A stretch of DNA of 64,000 nt from Phenylobacterium sp. J426 (GTDB taxonomy: Bacteria; Pseudomonadota; Alphaproteobacteria; Caulobacterales; Caulobacteraceae), in NCBI RefSeq assembly GCF_024699945.1, contig NZ_JAJOMY010000001.1:1860001-1924000 (forward strand). The letters are read 5' to 3'. Shown here piece after piece: positions 36,357 to 44,810 of this stretch (positions are counted from its first letter, which is position 1; the number at the start of each line of letters is the position of its first letter). The notes under the pieces were generated by a model that worked only from the letters and a program-made list of their open reading frames with translations, was not told where the DNA came from and made no database searches. The position numbers and the translations under genes were made by a program.

Positions 36357-36628
36357 ACCTCGACCCGGCCCTGCGCGGCTTCTTCGCCGGTTCCGTGACG
36401 CTGGGCTTCCTGGTCGCGGCGGTCTTCTTCATGAAGTTCTGGCGTCGAACGCGCGATCCGCTGTTCATGACCTTCGCGGCCGCCTTCACCCTGCTGGCGG
36501 CCAACCAGGCGGTGCCGCTGGTGTTCGACATCCCGCGGGAGGACCAGGCGCCGGTCTATCTGCTGCGCCTGGCCGCCTTCGCCCTGATCATCTGGGCGAT
36601 CCTGCGGAAGAATCTGGCCCGCCGCTAG
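36353..36628 (+). CDS. Small three-helix membrane protein (DUF5985-like), second copy
   Basis: A 91-residue paralogue of the preceding protein: helix 1 FFAGSVTLGFLVAAVFFMKFW, helix 2 LFMTFAAAFTLLAANQAVPLVF, helix 3 LLRLAAFALIIWAIL. Equal length, the same RSW/KFW and NN/NQ positions and end-to-end coupling suggest a duplicated pair that may form a heterodimer in the inner membrane. Its stop meets that of the convergent SRPBCC gene. Confidence 0.72.
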   Translation: MNLDPALRGFFAGSVTLGFLVAAVFFMKFWRRTRDPLFMTFAAAFTLLAANQAVPLVFDIPREDQAPVYLLRLAAFALIIWAILRKNLARR

Positions 36629-37098
36629 GGCGCTTCGGCCGTCGCCACCATGGTCTTCAGCACGCCGGCGAACATCTGGGCGCGGCGGGTCTTGTTGGCC
36701 TCGCGCTGTTCGGCGGGGATCGAGGCCTGGTCGAAGAACAGCGTGTAGACGATCTTCGAGGTCCTGGCGTCCACCGGCCGCACCTCGACCGTACCGTGAT
36801 AGAGGATTTTCGGATCCACGTCGGCATAGGTGTAGGAGAGCGGGGTCCGGGCGACGATCACCTCCTCGACCCGTCCGGCGATCTTGCGCAGAGCGCCGAC
36901 TTCGCGGTCGGTTCCCTGGGTGATCTCGCAAGTGGTCTTCATCCAGGCCCCAATGTCGCAGTAGCCGCCGACCTTCTTCCAGACCGTCTCGGCGGGCGCC
37001 TTCACGGCGGCCTCCTGGACGATCGAGACATAGTCGCCGGCGTGCGCGGCGGCCGGGGCGACAGCGAGCGCGGCCGCGGCCAGGATGAAGGCCTTCAT
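36625..37098 (-). CDS. Secreted SRPBCC (polyketide cyclase/START-like) protein
   Basis: A 157-residue protein with a Sec signal (MKAFILAAAALAVAPAAAHA; ATG 37098). The mature domain (VQEAAVKAPAETVWKKVGGYCDIGAWMKTTCEITQGTDREVGALRKIAGRVEEVIVARTPLSYTYADVD) is a START/Bet v1-type helix-grip fold with a hydrophobic pocket, typical of the SRPBCC superfamily. The two Cys in GYCDIGAWMKTTC may form a disulphide. Probably binds a lipid or aromatic ligand in the periplasm. Confidence 0.8.
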   Translation of the reverse strand: MKAFILAAAALAVAPAAAHAGDYVSIVQEAAVKAPAETVWKKVGGYCDIGAWMKTTCEITQGTDREVGALRKIAGRVEEVIVARTPLSYTYADVDPKILYHGTVEVRPVDARTSKIVYTLFFDQASIPAEQREANKTRRAQMFAGVLKTMVATAEAP

Positions 37099-37177
37099 GG
37101 TGTATCCCCCGTTTCGAAACTCTGGTTCGGCGGACACTGTGTACCAGGGTCGCACGAGCGCCAAGGGCGCCGCCGCG

Positions 37178-38218
37178 TCAGGCGGGGACGCGAACGATGG
37201 CGCGGACGCCCGAGTGGGCCGGATCGTAGGCGAGGTCGGCGCGCAGGCTGTTCGCCATGGCCGCGATCAGGCGGCCGCCCAGGCCCGTCCCCATGGGCGC
37301 GGCGCCGGGGGTCATGCCGCGGCCGCCGTCCTCGACCGTCAGGACGACCCCGCCGGCCGTTTCCGCCAGGCTGACGCGCACCTCGCCGGGCTCGGTGGGG
37401 GCGTAGGCGTATTTGCAGGCGTTGCTGACCAGCTCGTTGACGATGACGCCGAGCGAGATCGCGCGGTCGGTCTCCAGTTGCACGGGATCGACGCCCAGCA
37501 CCAGCCGGCGCGGCGCGGCCGGAGTGGAGAACGTCTCCTGGAGTTCGCTGACCATCGCCTCGAGGTAGGGCTGCATGTCCACCGCTTCGACGTTGTCGGC
37601 CGTGTACAGCCGGCGGTGCACCTGGCCGATGGCGGCGATCCGGCGCTTGGTGTCCTCGAGCGCGGCGCGGGCGGCGGGATCGCCGACGTGGGACGCCTGC
37701 ATATGCACCATGGCCATCACGAGCTGCAGGCTGTTGGCCACGCGGTGGTTGACCTCGCGCAGCATGACCTCGAGCCGCTCGTGGCTGGCGCGCAGAGCGG
37801 CTTCCGACTCGGCGTGCTGACGGCGAAGGCGCACCTTCTCCATGGCCTGGGCGAAGGCGCTTTCCAGCAGGTCGAAGAAGTCCTCGCCGACGGTCTTGAC
37901 GACGTAGTCGGCGGCGCCGGCCTTCAGGGCGTCGACGGCGACGCGAGTCTCCTCCGAGCCGGTGACATAGACGATCGGCGGCGGGTCCTGGGCCTCGGCG
38001 AGGATGGCCTGGAGGGTGGCGAAGCCGCCCTGGCCGGGCATGTAGTGGTCGAGCGCAATGACGTCGAAATCGCCGGCCAGCGCCAGCTCGAGGCCGCGTT
38101 CGCCGTCCGCGGCCTGGGTGACGTCGTAGCCGCGACGGTCCAGCGCCTTGCCGACGAGACGGCGCAGGCCCTCGTCGTCGTCGACGTACAGGACTCGGCA
38201 GCGGCGACCGGTGGTCAG
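37178..38218 (-). CDS. Response regulator-HisKA_2/HWE hybrid histidine kinase (start probably CTG)
   Basis: A 346-residue protein. Residues ~8-125 form a receiver domain (RVLYVDDDEGLRRLVGKALDRRGYDV with the acidic pocket, phospho-Asp in VIALDHYMPG, PPIVYVTGSEETRVAVDALKAGAADYVVK); a coiled linker follows; then a HisKA_2-type kinase core with phospho-His in VMLREVNHRVANSLQLVMAMVHMQ, N-box IVNELVSNACKYAY, and GTGLGGRL. An ATG-only reading would cut the receiver; the receiver extends to a CTG at 38218 that overlaps the previous stop as CTGA. Such kinases often feed the PhyR-EcfG stress response. Third gene of a phosphorelay operon. Confidence 0.8.
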   Translation of the reverse strand: MTTGRRCRVLYVDDDEGLRRLVGKALDRRGYDVTQAADGERGLELALAGDFDVIALDHYMPGQGGFATLQAILAEAQDPPPIVYVTGSEETRVAVDALKAGAADYVVKTVGEDFFDLLESAFAQAMEKVRLRRQHAESEAALRASHERLEVMLREVNHRVANSLQLVMAMVHMQASHVGDPAARAALEDTKRRIAAIGQVHRRLYTADNVEAVDMQPYLEAMVSELQETFSTPAAPRRLVLGVDPVQLETDRAISLGVIVNELVSNACKYAYAPTEPGEVRVSLAETAGGVVLTVEDGGRGMTPGAAPMGTGLGGRLIAAMANSLRADLAYDPAHSGVRAIVRVPA

Positions 38219-38652
38219 CTTTCGATCTCCGGCACCTGGATCACGGAGAGGAACAGGCCGAGCTGGCGGATCGCGTCGGCGAAGGCCTCATAGGCGACCG
38301 GCTTGGTGATGTAGACGTTGCAGCCGAGGTCGTAGCAGCGCTGGATCTCGACCTTGTCGTCGGTGGTCGTCAGAACCACGACCGGCGTCCGCTTCAGCCG
38401 CTCGTCCGACTTGATCTTGGCCAGGATGTCCGTGCCGCTCATGTCGGGAAGGTTGAGGTCCAGCAGCACCAGCGCCGGGCCGTGGACGTGGTCCTGGGCC
38501 GCCTCGTCCAGGTGCTTCAGCGCCGAGGTGCCGTCCGCGAAGTGCCGGATGGCGTTGGCGATGCCCGCGCGCCGGATGTTCTTCTCGATCAGCCGGGCAT
38601 GGCCCTCGTCGTCCTCGATCATCACGATCGTGACGTGACGTTGTTCGCTCAT
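38215..38652 (-). CDS. Single-domain response regulator (Rcp1/CheY-like)
   Basis: A 145-residue stand-alone receiver: MIEDDEGHARLIEKNIRRAGI (acidic pair), phospho-acceptor Asp in LVLLDLNLPDMSG, T/S switch in PVVVLTTTDD and Lys in NVYITKPVAYEAF. The short N-terminal extension and EAFADAIRQLGLFL end resemble cyanobacterial Rcp1. It starts in an ATGA overlap with the CHASE3 kinase and ends at the CTGA of the hybrid kinase, so a relay kinase-receiver-kinase is likely. Confidence 0.9.
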   Translation of the reverse strand: MSEQRHVTIVMIEDDEGHARLIEKNIRRAGIANAIRHFADGTSALKHLDEAAQDHVHGPALVLLDLNLPDMSGTDILAKIKSDERLKRTPVVVLTTTDDKVEIQRCYDLGCNVYITKPVAYEAFADAIRQLGLFLSVIQVPEIES

Positions 38653-40147
38653 GCCGCAGCCCCCTCGAGCGTCAATACGAGCGGCACTGAAAGGCGGAAG
38701 GTGGCGCCCTGGTCAAGGGCGGATTGCACGGACACCGTTCCGCCGAGGCGGTAGCCGAGGGCGCGCACGTGGGCCAGACCGATGCCTTCGCCGGGCTGAT
38801 CCTGAGGCCCGAGCGGCGGAACAGCTCGAAGATGCGCTCGTGGTCCTTCGCGTCGATGCCGCGCCCGTTGTCCTGGATCTCGAACACCGCGCGGCCGTGC
38901 TGGGCGTAGCCGGAGACGACGATCTCTCCGGGACGGCCCGGCTTGAGATACTTCAGCGCGTTTTCCACCAGGTTCGAGAAGATCTGCTCGAGCGCAAGAC
39001 GGTCGCTGACCACGTTGGGCAGGCCAGGTTCGATGCGGATGGTGGCGCCTTCAGCATCGCTGCGGTGCTTCAGGCTGTCGGCGATGCCCTCCAGCATCCG
39101 CTGGGTGTCGATCGACTCGGGCGTCAGGACCCGGCGACCTTCACGCGAAAGCCGCAGGATGGCGTTGATCAGCCGGTCCATCTTCTGCGTCGAGGTGCGG
39201 ATGAAGCCGATCGCCTCGGGCAGGTCCTCGCGAACCGCCAAGCGGGCGTCGTTGCTCACCAGTTCTGGGACTTCTGCGTCGGCCTTCTCGATGAGGCCCG
39301 ACAGCGGCTTCACCGCCGCCTCGAGCTCGCTGGTGAAGCCCATCACATTGACCAGCGGCGAGCGCAGGTCGTGGGAGACGATGTAGGCGAAGCGCTGGAT
39401 CTCGTCGTTGGCGCGCTGGAGGTCGGCGGTGCGGGCGGTCACCTCGTCCTCCAGACCCTCGTTCAGCCGGCGGAGCTCGTCGCGCGAGCTGGCGAGGTCG
39501 CGCGTGAACCGCACGATGGTCCAGACCGTCCCGGCGCCCACGAGCGCCAGCAGGACGCCGGCCGCGATCAGGGTGCGGAACAGGTCGTTCAGCACGTCGC
39601 GGCGGGCCTCGTCCCGTTCGGTGAGGAGGCGTTGCTCGGCGTCGGCCATCTGCTCGGTCAGGGCGCGGATTCGCCGGGTGGCGATGACGGCGTCGTCGGT
39701 CGCAAAGTCGGCGACCGCCGGCCCGCCGGCCCGCGCAACGGTCACCGACTCTCGGATCGAGCCAAGCTGACGGGCCATGAGGTTGTGCAGCTCGGCGACA
39801 TTCTCCCGCTGCCGAGGATTGTCGGCCGTCAGCGCGCGCAGCCGCTCCAGGCGTTCAGGCAGGTCACGGGCCGCCTCGTCGTAGACGGCGAAGAACGACG
39901 GATCGCGGGCCAGCAGGTAGCCGCGGCGCGCCGTCTCGACCCGCTCGGTCATGATCCGGAACCGGGAGATGGCGTCCTGCACCTGGTAGGTGTGGGAGAC
40001 GAGGTCCGTGTAGGCGACGTTCCGTTGCAGCACGAGGCCGGCGGAGACACCCACGCCGACGAGCGTGGCGAAGCCGAGCAGGAAGGCGGCGATGACGAGC
40101 CGGTTGACCAGCTTCTGAGAGAGCGCGGGCATCGCGGCCATCTGCAA
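38649..40147 (-). CDS. Membrane histidine kinase with CHASE3 sensor (one apparent frameshift)
   Basis: The repaired protein has 499 residues. Two membrane helices (~12-35 and ~185-205) flank a periplasmic CHASE3 domain (~35-185, DAISRFRIMTERVETARRGYLLARDPSFFAVYDEAARDLPERL). A coiled-coil, then HisKA with the phospho-His in YIVSHDLRSPLVNVMGF, and a HATPase with IFSNLVENALKYL, DNGRGIDAKDHERIFELF and GEGIGLAHVRALG follow. The frame breaks at 38806-38807 where one base appears missing (plus strand CTGAGGCCC for CTGAGGGCCC); adding it restores the ATP-lid G-box and a TGA that overlaps the regulator start (ATGA). If the loss were real, the kinase would lack its ATP lid. Confidence 0.85.
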
Positions 40148-40178
40148 AGCGTGGCCGCTGCAGTCAAGCGCGTCGACG

Positions 40179-40877
40179 TCAGTCGTTGCGGGGCACGATC
40201 TCGAAGCGCAGGACGCGGCCGTCGTCGCAAAGGGCCTCGGCCAGGGCGCGGGTCTGCACGGTGCTGGGGCCGCGGAGGGTGGCGCCCAGTTCGATGGCTC
40301 CGCCGGCGCCCACGAGCTTGTGGCGGACCGAGCGCGGCTTGAGCTTCAGGCGCGTCATCAGGGCGTGGAAGTCGTCTTCCGGGAACACGCCGTCGCGCCG
40401 GTAGCGGACGGTGACGTCGATGATGTTGCTGGCCGGCATGTGCTCGTCGATCCACCGGAAGCCGACGAGGATGATCAGGGTCGCCAGGGTGCCGATGATC
40501 GCCAGGCCGAAGAACGACACGCCGTAGAGCGTCCCCAGGGCCGAGGTCACCCACAGCGAGGCGGCCGTCGTGAGCCCGTGGACCGAGAGCCCCTGGCGGA
40601 AGATCACGCCGCCGCACAGGAAGCCGATGCCCGTCAGGATGCCGTGGGCCATGCGCACCGGATCGATCCGGATGACGTCGCTGGAGGTCGTGCCCATCCA
40701 CTCGGTCTGATGCACGGCGGCCAGCATCAGGAGGGCCGAGGCCAGGCAGACGAGGGTGTGGGTCCGCAATCCCGCGGGGTGGCCGCGCGCCTCGCGCTCC
40801 AACCCGATCATGATCCCGGCCAAACCCGCGCCGAGAAGGGGAAAAAGGTAGTCGGTGACCGGCAGCGTCATGTCCAT
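40179..40877 (-). CDS. MgtC/SapB family membrane protein
   Basis: A 232-residue protein. The MgtC domain with five helices spans residues ~1-150: GAGLAGIMIGLEREARGHPAGLRTHTLVCLASALLML, DPVRMAHGILTGIGFLCGGVIFRQG, VHGLTTAASLWVTSALGTLYG. The C-terminal ~80 residues (NIIDVTVRYRRDGVFPEDDFHALMTRL) form an ACT-like cytoplasmic domain seen in longer members. MgtC proteins act in low-Mg, acid or phosphate-stress adaptation and control of the F1Fo ATPase. The gene precedes the kinase-receiver-hybrid run by ~31 bp on the same strand and may be its functional partner. Confidence 0.88.
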   Translation of the reverse strand: MDMTLPVTDYLFPLLGAGLAGIMIGLEREARGHPAGLRTHTLVCLASALLMLAAVHQTEWMGTTSSDVIRIDPVRMAHGILTGIGFLCGGVIFRQGLSVHGLTTAASLWVTSALGTLYGVSFFGLAIIGTLATLIILVGFRWIDEHMPASNIIDVTVRYRRDGVFPEDDFHALMTRLKLKPRSVRHKLVGAGGAIELGATLRGPSTVQTRALAEALCDDGRVLRFEIVPRND

Positions 40878-40942
40878 GAGAGCGAATTACTCCGCGCGCG
40901 GAGCAGAATAGCGCAAAGGCGGCGCTTTCCGTTGCGCGGCCC

Positions 40943-41146
40943 TCACAGGAACATCGGCACGACGTAGAGGGCGGCCAGGACCACGGCGACGATCGCCAGG
41001 ATCAGGCCCGCGCGCGGGTTGGAGCCCAGGAAGCCCTCCGACGGCCGCTTGGGCTTGGGCGGCGGCTGGCGCTTCGCCTGCTCGCGCGCCTTCCTGTAGC
41101 GCCGCAGGTCCGTGATCCGCGGATCGTCGTCTGGGCCCCGCGCCAT
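40943..41146 (-). CDS. Small tail-anchored membrane protein
   Basis: A 67-residue protein. The first ~40 residues are basic and helical (DPRITDLRRYRKAREQAKRQPPPKPKRPSEGFLG) and a single C-terminal helix follows (AGLILAIVAVVLAALYVVPMFL). It starts 3 bp after yebC. Such short basic proteins with a C-terminal anchor are common next to yebC in Caulobacterales; function not known. Confidence 0.65.
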   Translation of the reverse strand: MARGPDDDPRITDLRRYRKAREQAKRQPPPKPKRPSEGFLGSNPRAGLILAIVAVVLAALYVVPMFL

Positions 41147-41149
41147 CCG

Positions 41150-41896
41150 TCAGCCCGCCAGCTTCTCGAGTTCGTCGGCGTCGATGTCGGCGTTGAAGTA
41201 GACGTTCTGCACGTCGTCCTCGTCTTCCAGCGACTCCACCAGCTTCATGAGCGTGGCGACGGCGTCGCCGCTCACCGGCGTCAAGGTCTTGGGCCGCCAG
41301 GCGATGTTCGTGGACTTGGCGGGGCCCAGCGCGGCCTCGAGCGCATGGGCCACGTCGTTGAGCGCATCGAAGGCGGTCCAGACGGTGTGGCCGTCCTCGT
41401 CGGACTCCACGTCGTCGGCCCCGGCCTCGATGGCGGCTTCCATGACCTTGTCCTCGGAGCCGGCCTCGGCGCCGTAGACGATCTGGCCCACGCGGTCCCA
41501 CATGAACGACACCGAATTGGTCTCGCCGAGGTTGCCGCCATTCTTGGTGAAGATCGCCCGGACATTCGCGGCCGCCCGGTTGCGGTTGTCGGTCAGCGCC
41601 TCGACGATCACCCCGACGCCGCCGGGGCCGAAGCCTTCGTAGCGGATCGCCTCGTAGGTCTCGGCGTCGCCCCCAATCGCCTTCTTGATGGCGCGGTCGA
41701 TATTGTCCTTCGGCATGGACTCGGCCTTGGCGTTGGCCACCGCCAGCCGCAGGCGCGGGTTCATGTCGGGGTCGGGCATGCCGGACTTGGCCGCCACCGT
41801 GATCTCACGCGAGAGCTTGGAGAACAGCTTGGAGCGGGCGGCGTCGGCGCGCCCTTTCCGGTGCATGATGTTCTTGAACTTTGAGTGTCCGGCCAT
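41150..41896 (-). CDS. YebC/PmpR family transcriptional or translational regulator
   Basis: A 248-residue protein starting [39 protein letters not shown], the invariant YebC N-terminus. Further signatures are [44 protein letters not shown] and [18 protein letters not shown]. YebC proteins bind DNA and regulate transcription in some species; recent work links members to relief of ribosome stalling at polyproline. It is followed by a small membrane gene. Often near ruvC in other bacteria, here 13 kb away. Confidence 0.95.
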   Translation of the reverse strand: MAGHSKFKNIMHRKGRADAARSKLFSKLSREITVAAKSGMPDPDMNPRLRLAVANAKAESMPKDNIDRAIKKAIGGDAETYEAIRYEGFGPGGVGVIVEALTDNRNRAAANVRAIFTKNGGNLGETNSVSFMWDRVGQIVYGAEAGSEDKVMEAAIEAGADDVESDEDGHTVWTAFDALNDVAHALEAALGPAKSTNIAWRPKTLTPVSGDAVATLMKLVESLEDEDDVQNVYFNADIDADELEKLAG

Positions 41897-41961
41897 CGTC
41901 CGTCGATCAGTCTGCAGAATGGGAAGTCGGTTGGGCTTCTACCTCGAAGGCGCCGCTTCGC

Positions 41962-41986
41962 GGAACCCCCACCGGCTGGAAGGGTT
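41962..41986 (+). promoter_or_regulatory. Candidate EcfG (general stress) promoter
   Basis: GGAAC at 41962-41966, 17 bases, then GTT at 41984-41986. It lies 30 bp before the ATG of a small membrane-protein gene and fits the EcfG consensus with the same spacing as the site at 35120-35144. Transcription would start near 41993. Confidence 0.62.
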
Positions 41987-42016
41987 AGCGCAGACAGCGT
42001 AGCCGGAGGTCCCGCC

Positions 42017-42247
42017 ATGAGCCTGCCCCACGACGAGATCCTGCCTGAGGAGCCGACCGGCGAGATCGTCCATTGGATGGACGCAGGTCACCAGCGCGGC
42101 CTGCCCGGCGGCGTGCCCGCCGCAGCCACCACGGCGTTCCTGGTCGGCGTCGCGGCCACGCTCGGCGGCTTCCTGCTGTGGCGCTATCTCGCGCCGCGCC
42201 GCGAAGCCCTGCCGCCGTGGCGCTGGGGCCGCGGACCGCTGCACTAG
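42017..42247 (+). CDS. Small single-helix membrane protein, putatively stress-induced
   Basis: A 76-residue frame from ATG 42017. An acidic N-terminal half (LPHDEILPEEPTGEIVHWMDAGHQRG) precedes one hydrophobic helix (ATTAFLVGVAATLGGFLLWRYL) and a short basic, Trp-rich end. A GGAGG site and an EcfG-type promoter precede it. Stop overlaps that of the convergent lipoprotein gene. Family not recognised; small EcfG-controlled membrane proteins of this size are common in alphaproteobacteria. Confidence 0.65.
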   Translation: MSLPHDEILPEEPTGEIVHWMDAGHQRGLPGGVPAAATTAFLVGVAATLGGFLLWRYLAPRREALPPWRWGRGPLH

Positions 42248-43191
42248 AGGCCGGCGATCGCCTTCCCGCAGGCGGCGGTTTCCTCGGCCGTCATGCCCTG
42301 GCGCAGCTGCAGCCGGCGGATCTCCCGGTCCTCGTCGGCATAGGGCCAGTAGCGGATCGTCCGCTTGCGTCCGCGCGCGTCGGCCGTCTGGGCGACCACC
42401 TCGCGCGTCGTGTCGCCGGGCGTGACGCTCAGGCTGTCCAGCTTCATGCCGTTGCGCAGCCCGCTCATCCAGGCCGGGCCGCCGCGGCGCACGCCGCGCA
42501 CCGTCTTCGCCGAGAGCGAGCCGGCATGGTCGAAGCCGGTGTCGAAGCCGTGGGTCAGGGTGGTGGTCGAGAGCAGGCAGCCTCCGAACAGGGCCTCGGG
42601 CGGCGTCACCCGTTCGCGGCCAGCGACGTAACGCGCGATGTCGGGGCGGAGGTTCAGCTGGGCGCCGCCCCACGCCGCGTTCAGCAGGCGATCGAGGAAG
42701 CCGGTCGTCTCGGCAGGAACGAGGGCGCGACGGTCGTGGGCGGCGGTGAGGACGTCGTCGAGGTCGCGGCCTGGGGTCGCCTGGCGAATCTGCTCGTCCC
42801 ACTTCAACGCCAGCAGCAGGGCCCGGCTGGCGTCGGCGGCGCCCGGCGCGGCGTCATGGGCCTTGAGCGCCGCGTCGAATTCGGCGGCCGCGTCCTCCGG
42901 CGTCGCCAGCCCGGCTCGTAGCCGGGCGCGGACGGCCAGGAAATCGCCGAGGCCCTCGGCGATCCAGCCGTGCTGCGGCTCGGGCGTGGACGGCGGGGCG
43001 GCGAGGCTCCAGACCCAGCCCCGCATCCGTTCGCGCGCCACGCCGGCGCGCGCCTCCGGCGGGGCGTCCTTCACCGCGGGCAGGATCACCGCCAGGTACG
43101 GATCGGCCGGCGCCGGGGGCGGCGTCGGAGCCTTCGGCGTCGCCGCGCAGGCGGTGATCAGGAGGGCGGCGAGGAGGACGGCGGGACGCAT
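42244..43191 (-). CDS. PDZ-containing lipoprotein, peptidase M61-like remnant
   Basis: A 315-residue protein with lipobox ITAC (Cys15) after a short signal, then a Pro-rich spacer. The middle (QHGWIAEGLGDFLAVRARLRAGLATPEDAAAEFDAALK) resembles the WxxEGxxxY region of glycyl aminopeptidases (M61), but no HExxH is visible, so it is probably not active. The C-terminal ~90 residues form a PDZ-like domain (TVRGVRRGGPAWMSGLRNGMKLDSLSV). Likely an outer-membrane-anchored binding protein. Confidence 0.65.
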   Translation of the reverse strand: MRPAVLLAALLITACAATPKAPTPPPAPADPYLAVILPAVKDAPPEARAGVARERMRGWVWSLAAPPSTPEPQHGWIAEGLGDFLAVRARLRAGLATPEDAAAEFDAALKAHDAAPGAADASRALLLALKWDEQIRQATPGRDLDDVLTAAHDRRALVPAETTGFLDRLLNAAWGGAQLNLRPDIARYVAGRERVTPPEALFGGCLLSTTTLTHGFDTGFDHAGSLSAKTVRGVRRGGPAWMSGLRNGMKLDSLSVTPGDTTREVVAQTADARGRKRTIRYWPYADEDREIRRLQLRQGMTAEETAACGKAIAGL

Positions 43192-43242
43192 GTCCGGGAC
43201 CTTACCGGCTCGCGCGGCGAATTTGAGTCCCTCGCCGCGGTC

Positions 43243-43815
43243 TCAGGCCGTGAAGGCCGGTTTCCGGGCCTCCAGGACGATCCGGTATTCGGAGACCACG
43301 TTGTTGCGGCCGTAGGCCAGTTCCAGGACCTGCTCGCGGCTGAGCGTCCCCTGGCGGTGCTGGCTCGAATACGGCTCGTCCAGCACCGTCGTCGTGTCGC
43401 GGACGACGAAGTCCGTGCCGGTGTAGATGGCCAGCGGCGTGTTGGCCGCTCCGCCGGCGATCCACTCCTCGCACTGCTGGCGGTCGAACAGCTTCAGCAT
43501 CGTCGGCGTGATGATGCGGACATGGGTCGGATCGTTGATGAAGTTGTCGTGCCGCGGGTGCGGCGCGTGGATCACGATCCGGCAGCCGGGCGCCGCGATC
43601 CGATACAGCTCCTTCATGATCGCCAGGAACACCTTCGGGTCTCCGCCCATGTGCTCCAGGGAGTGCAGGAAGAGGACCTCGGTGGCGCAACCGTCCGCCC
43701 AGGGCCAGGGCGTCTGCTCCAGGTCCCAGACCACGTCGGCGGCGGCCTCGGGCGCGGCGTCGACGTTGATGTAGCCGGCGCGGGGATTGCGGCCGCAGCC
43801 CATGTTGAACTTCAT
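43243..43815 (-). CDS. SAM-dependent methyltransferase
   Basis: A 190-residue Class I methyltransferase-like protein: KFNMGCGRNPRAGYINVDAAPEAAADVVWDLEQTPWPW (motif I and the acidic end of strand 2), EVLFLHSLEHMGGDPKVFLAIMKELYRIAAPGCRIVIHAPHP (motifs IV-V). The GC-G-NP-GYINVD start fits the group often found with polysaccharide or glycosylation genes. Substrate is not predictable. Stands between a lipoprotein and an SDR gene. Confidence 0.8.
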   Translation of the reverse strand: MKFNMGCGRNPRAGYINVDAAPEAAADVVWDLEQTPWPWADGCATEVLFLHSLEHMGGDPKVFLAIMKELYRIAAPGCRIVIHAPHPRHDNFINDPTHVRIITPTMLKLFDRQQCEEWIAGGAANTPLAIYTGTDFVVRDTTTVLDEPYSSQHRQGTLSREQVLELAYGRNNVVSEYRIVLEARKPAFTA

Positions 43816-43868
43816 GGACCGGACCTATCGCCCGGCGCGGCGGCTTGGCAACCGTCGGCGCGCGCGGC

Positions 43869-44654
43869 TCAGCGCTTCTTGCGGACCACCGGGTGGGAGG
43901 TCGACAGGCCGCCGTCCACGGCGAGGGTCTGGCCGTTGACGTAGGAGGCGTCGTCGGAGGCCAGGAACAGCGCCGCGTTGGCGATCTCGATCGGCAGGCC
44001 GTAGCGCGTCAGCGGATTGAGCTGGCCGATCTTGTCCTCGTTGCCGCGGGCGCGGGCGCCGTCGAAGATCGGCTTGGTCATGCCGGTCTCGATGAGGCCG
44101 GGCGCAATGGCGTTCACCCGCACGCCCGTCCCGTAGAGCTCGTTCGCGGCGGTCTGCACCAGGTTGATGACCCCGGCTTTGGACGCCGAGTAGGCGACGC
44201 CGCCGGCGCCGGAGCGGATGCCGGCCACCGACGCCGTGCAGATGATGGAGCCGCGGCCGTTCGGGATCATGGCGGCCGAGGCGTGCTTCACACCCAGGAA
44301 GGCGCCGATCAGGTTCACGCGCAGGATCTCGGCCCAGTAGTCGGCGGTGGCCTCGTGCAGCGGGGTGAAGCCGCCGGAGATGCCGGCGTTGGCCCAGAAG
44401 ACGTCGAGGCCGCCGAACTCCGCCTGGGCCCGGTGGACGAGGCTCTGGACGAAGGCGTCGTCGCCGGCGTCGCCGGTCAGCGCCACGACCTTGCCGCCGG
44501 CCTTCTTCACCTCGTCGGCGGTCTCGGAGAGCGCTTCGGCGCGGTCGGCGATCACCAGGCTCGCGCCCTCGGACGCGAACAGGTTCGCGGCGGCGCGGCC
44601 GATGCCGCTGGCGGCGCCGGTGATGACGGCCGTGCGGCCTTGCAGGCGGGCCAT
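43869..44654 (-). CDS. Short-chain dehydrogenase/reductase (SDR)
   Basis: A 261-residue classical SDR. Cofactor motif [11 protein letters not shown] at residues ~12-22, Asp in LVIADRAE (which suggests NAD over NADP), NAG in ANAGISGG, catalytic Ser in [11 protein letters not shown] and YSASK, and [13 protein letters not shown]. The start at ATG 44654 ([12 protein letters not shown]) has a GGGAG site 7 bp upstream and is preferred to 44669. Substrate unknown; such SDRs near acyl-CoA genes often act on hydroxyacyl or steroid-like alcohols. Confidence 0.9.
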   Translation of the reverse strand: MARLQGRTAVITGAASGIGRAAANLFASEGASLVIADRAEALSETADEVKKAGGKVVALTGDAGDDAFVQSLVHRAQAEFGGLDVFWANAGISGGFTPLHEATADYWAEILRVNLIGAFLGVKHASAAMIPNGRGSIICTASVAGIRSGAGGVAYSASKAGVINLVQTAANELYGTGVRVNAIAPGLIETGMTKPIFDGARARGNEDKIGQLNPLTRYGLPIEIANAALFLASDDASYVNGQTLAVDGGLSTSHPVVRKKR

Positions 44655-44718
44655 GGGAGCTCCCTTCAAACAAGCGTTTGATCAGGGATCGCATGGTGGA
44701 AGTGGGGTGGCAAGGCAG

Positions 44719-44803
44719 TTCCTCCCCATCAGGGGGAGGCGTCCGCTCCGAGGCGTTGGACGACCCCCTCAGTCGCTTCGCGACAGCTCCCCCGACGGGG
44801 AGC
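44719..44803. repeat. REP-like intergenic repeat, copy 2
   Basis: CCTCCCC-ATC-AGGGGGAGG forms a hairpin near 44720-44738, and ACCCCCTCAGTCGCTTCGCG then ACAGCTCCCCCGACGGGGAGC (44763-44803) forms a second one. The second part is close to the element at 26758-26797. Such CTCCCC/GGGGAG palindromic repeats are dispersed in Caulobacterales genomes. It fills the gap between the SDR and DegT genes. Confidence 0.65.
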
Positions 44804-44810
44804 AACGGAG

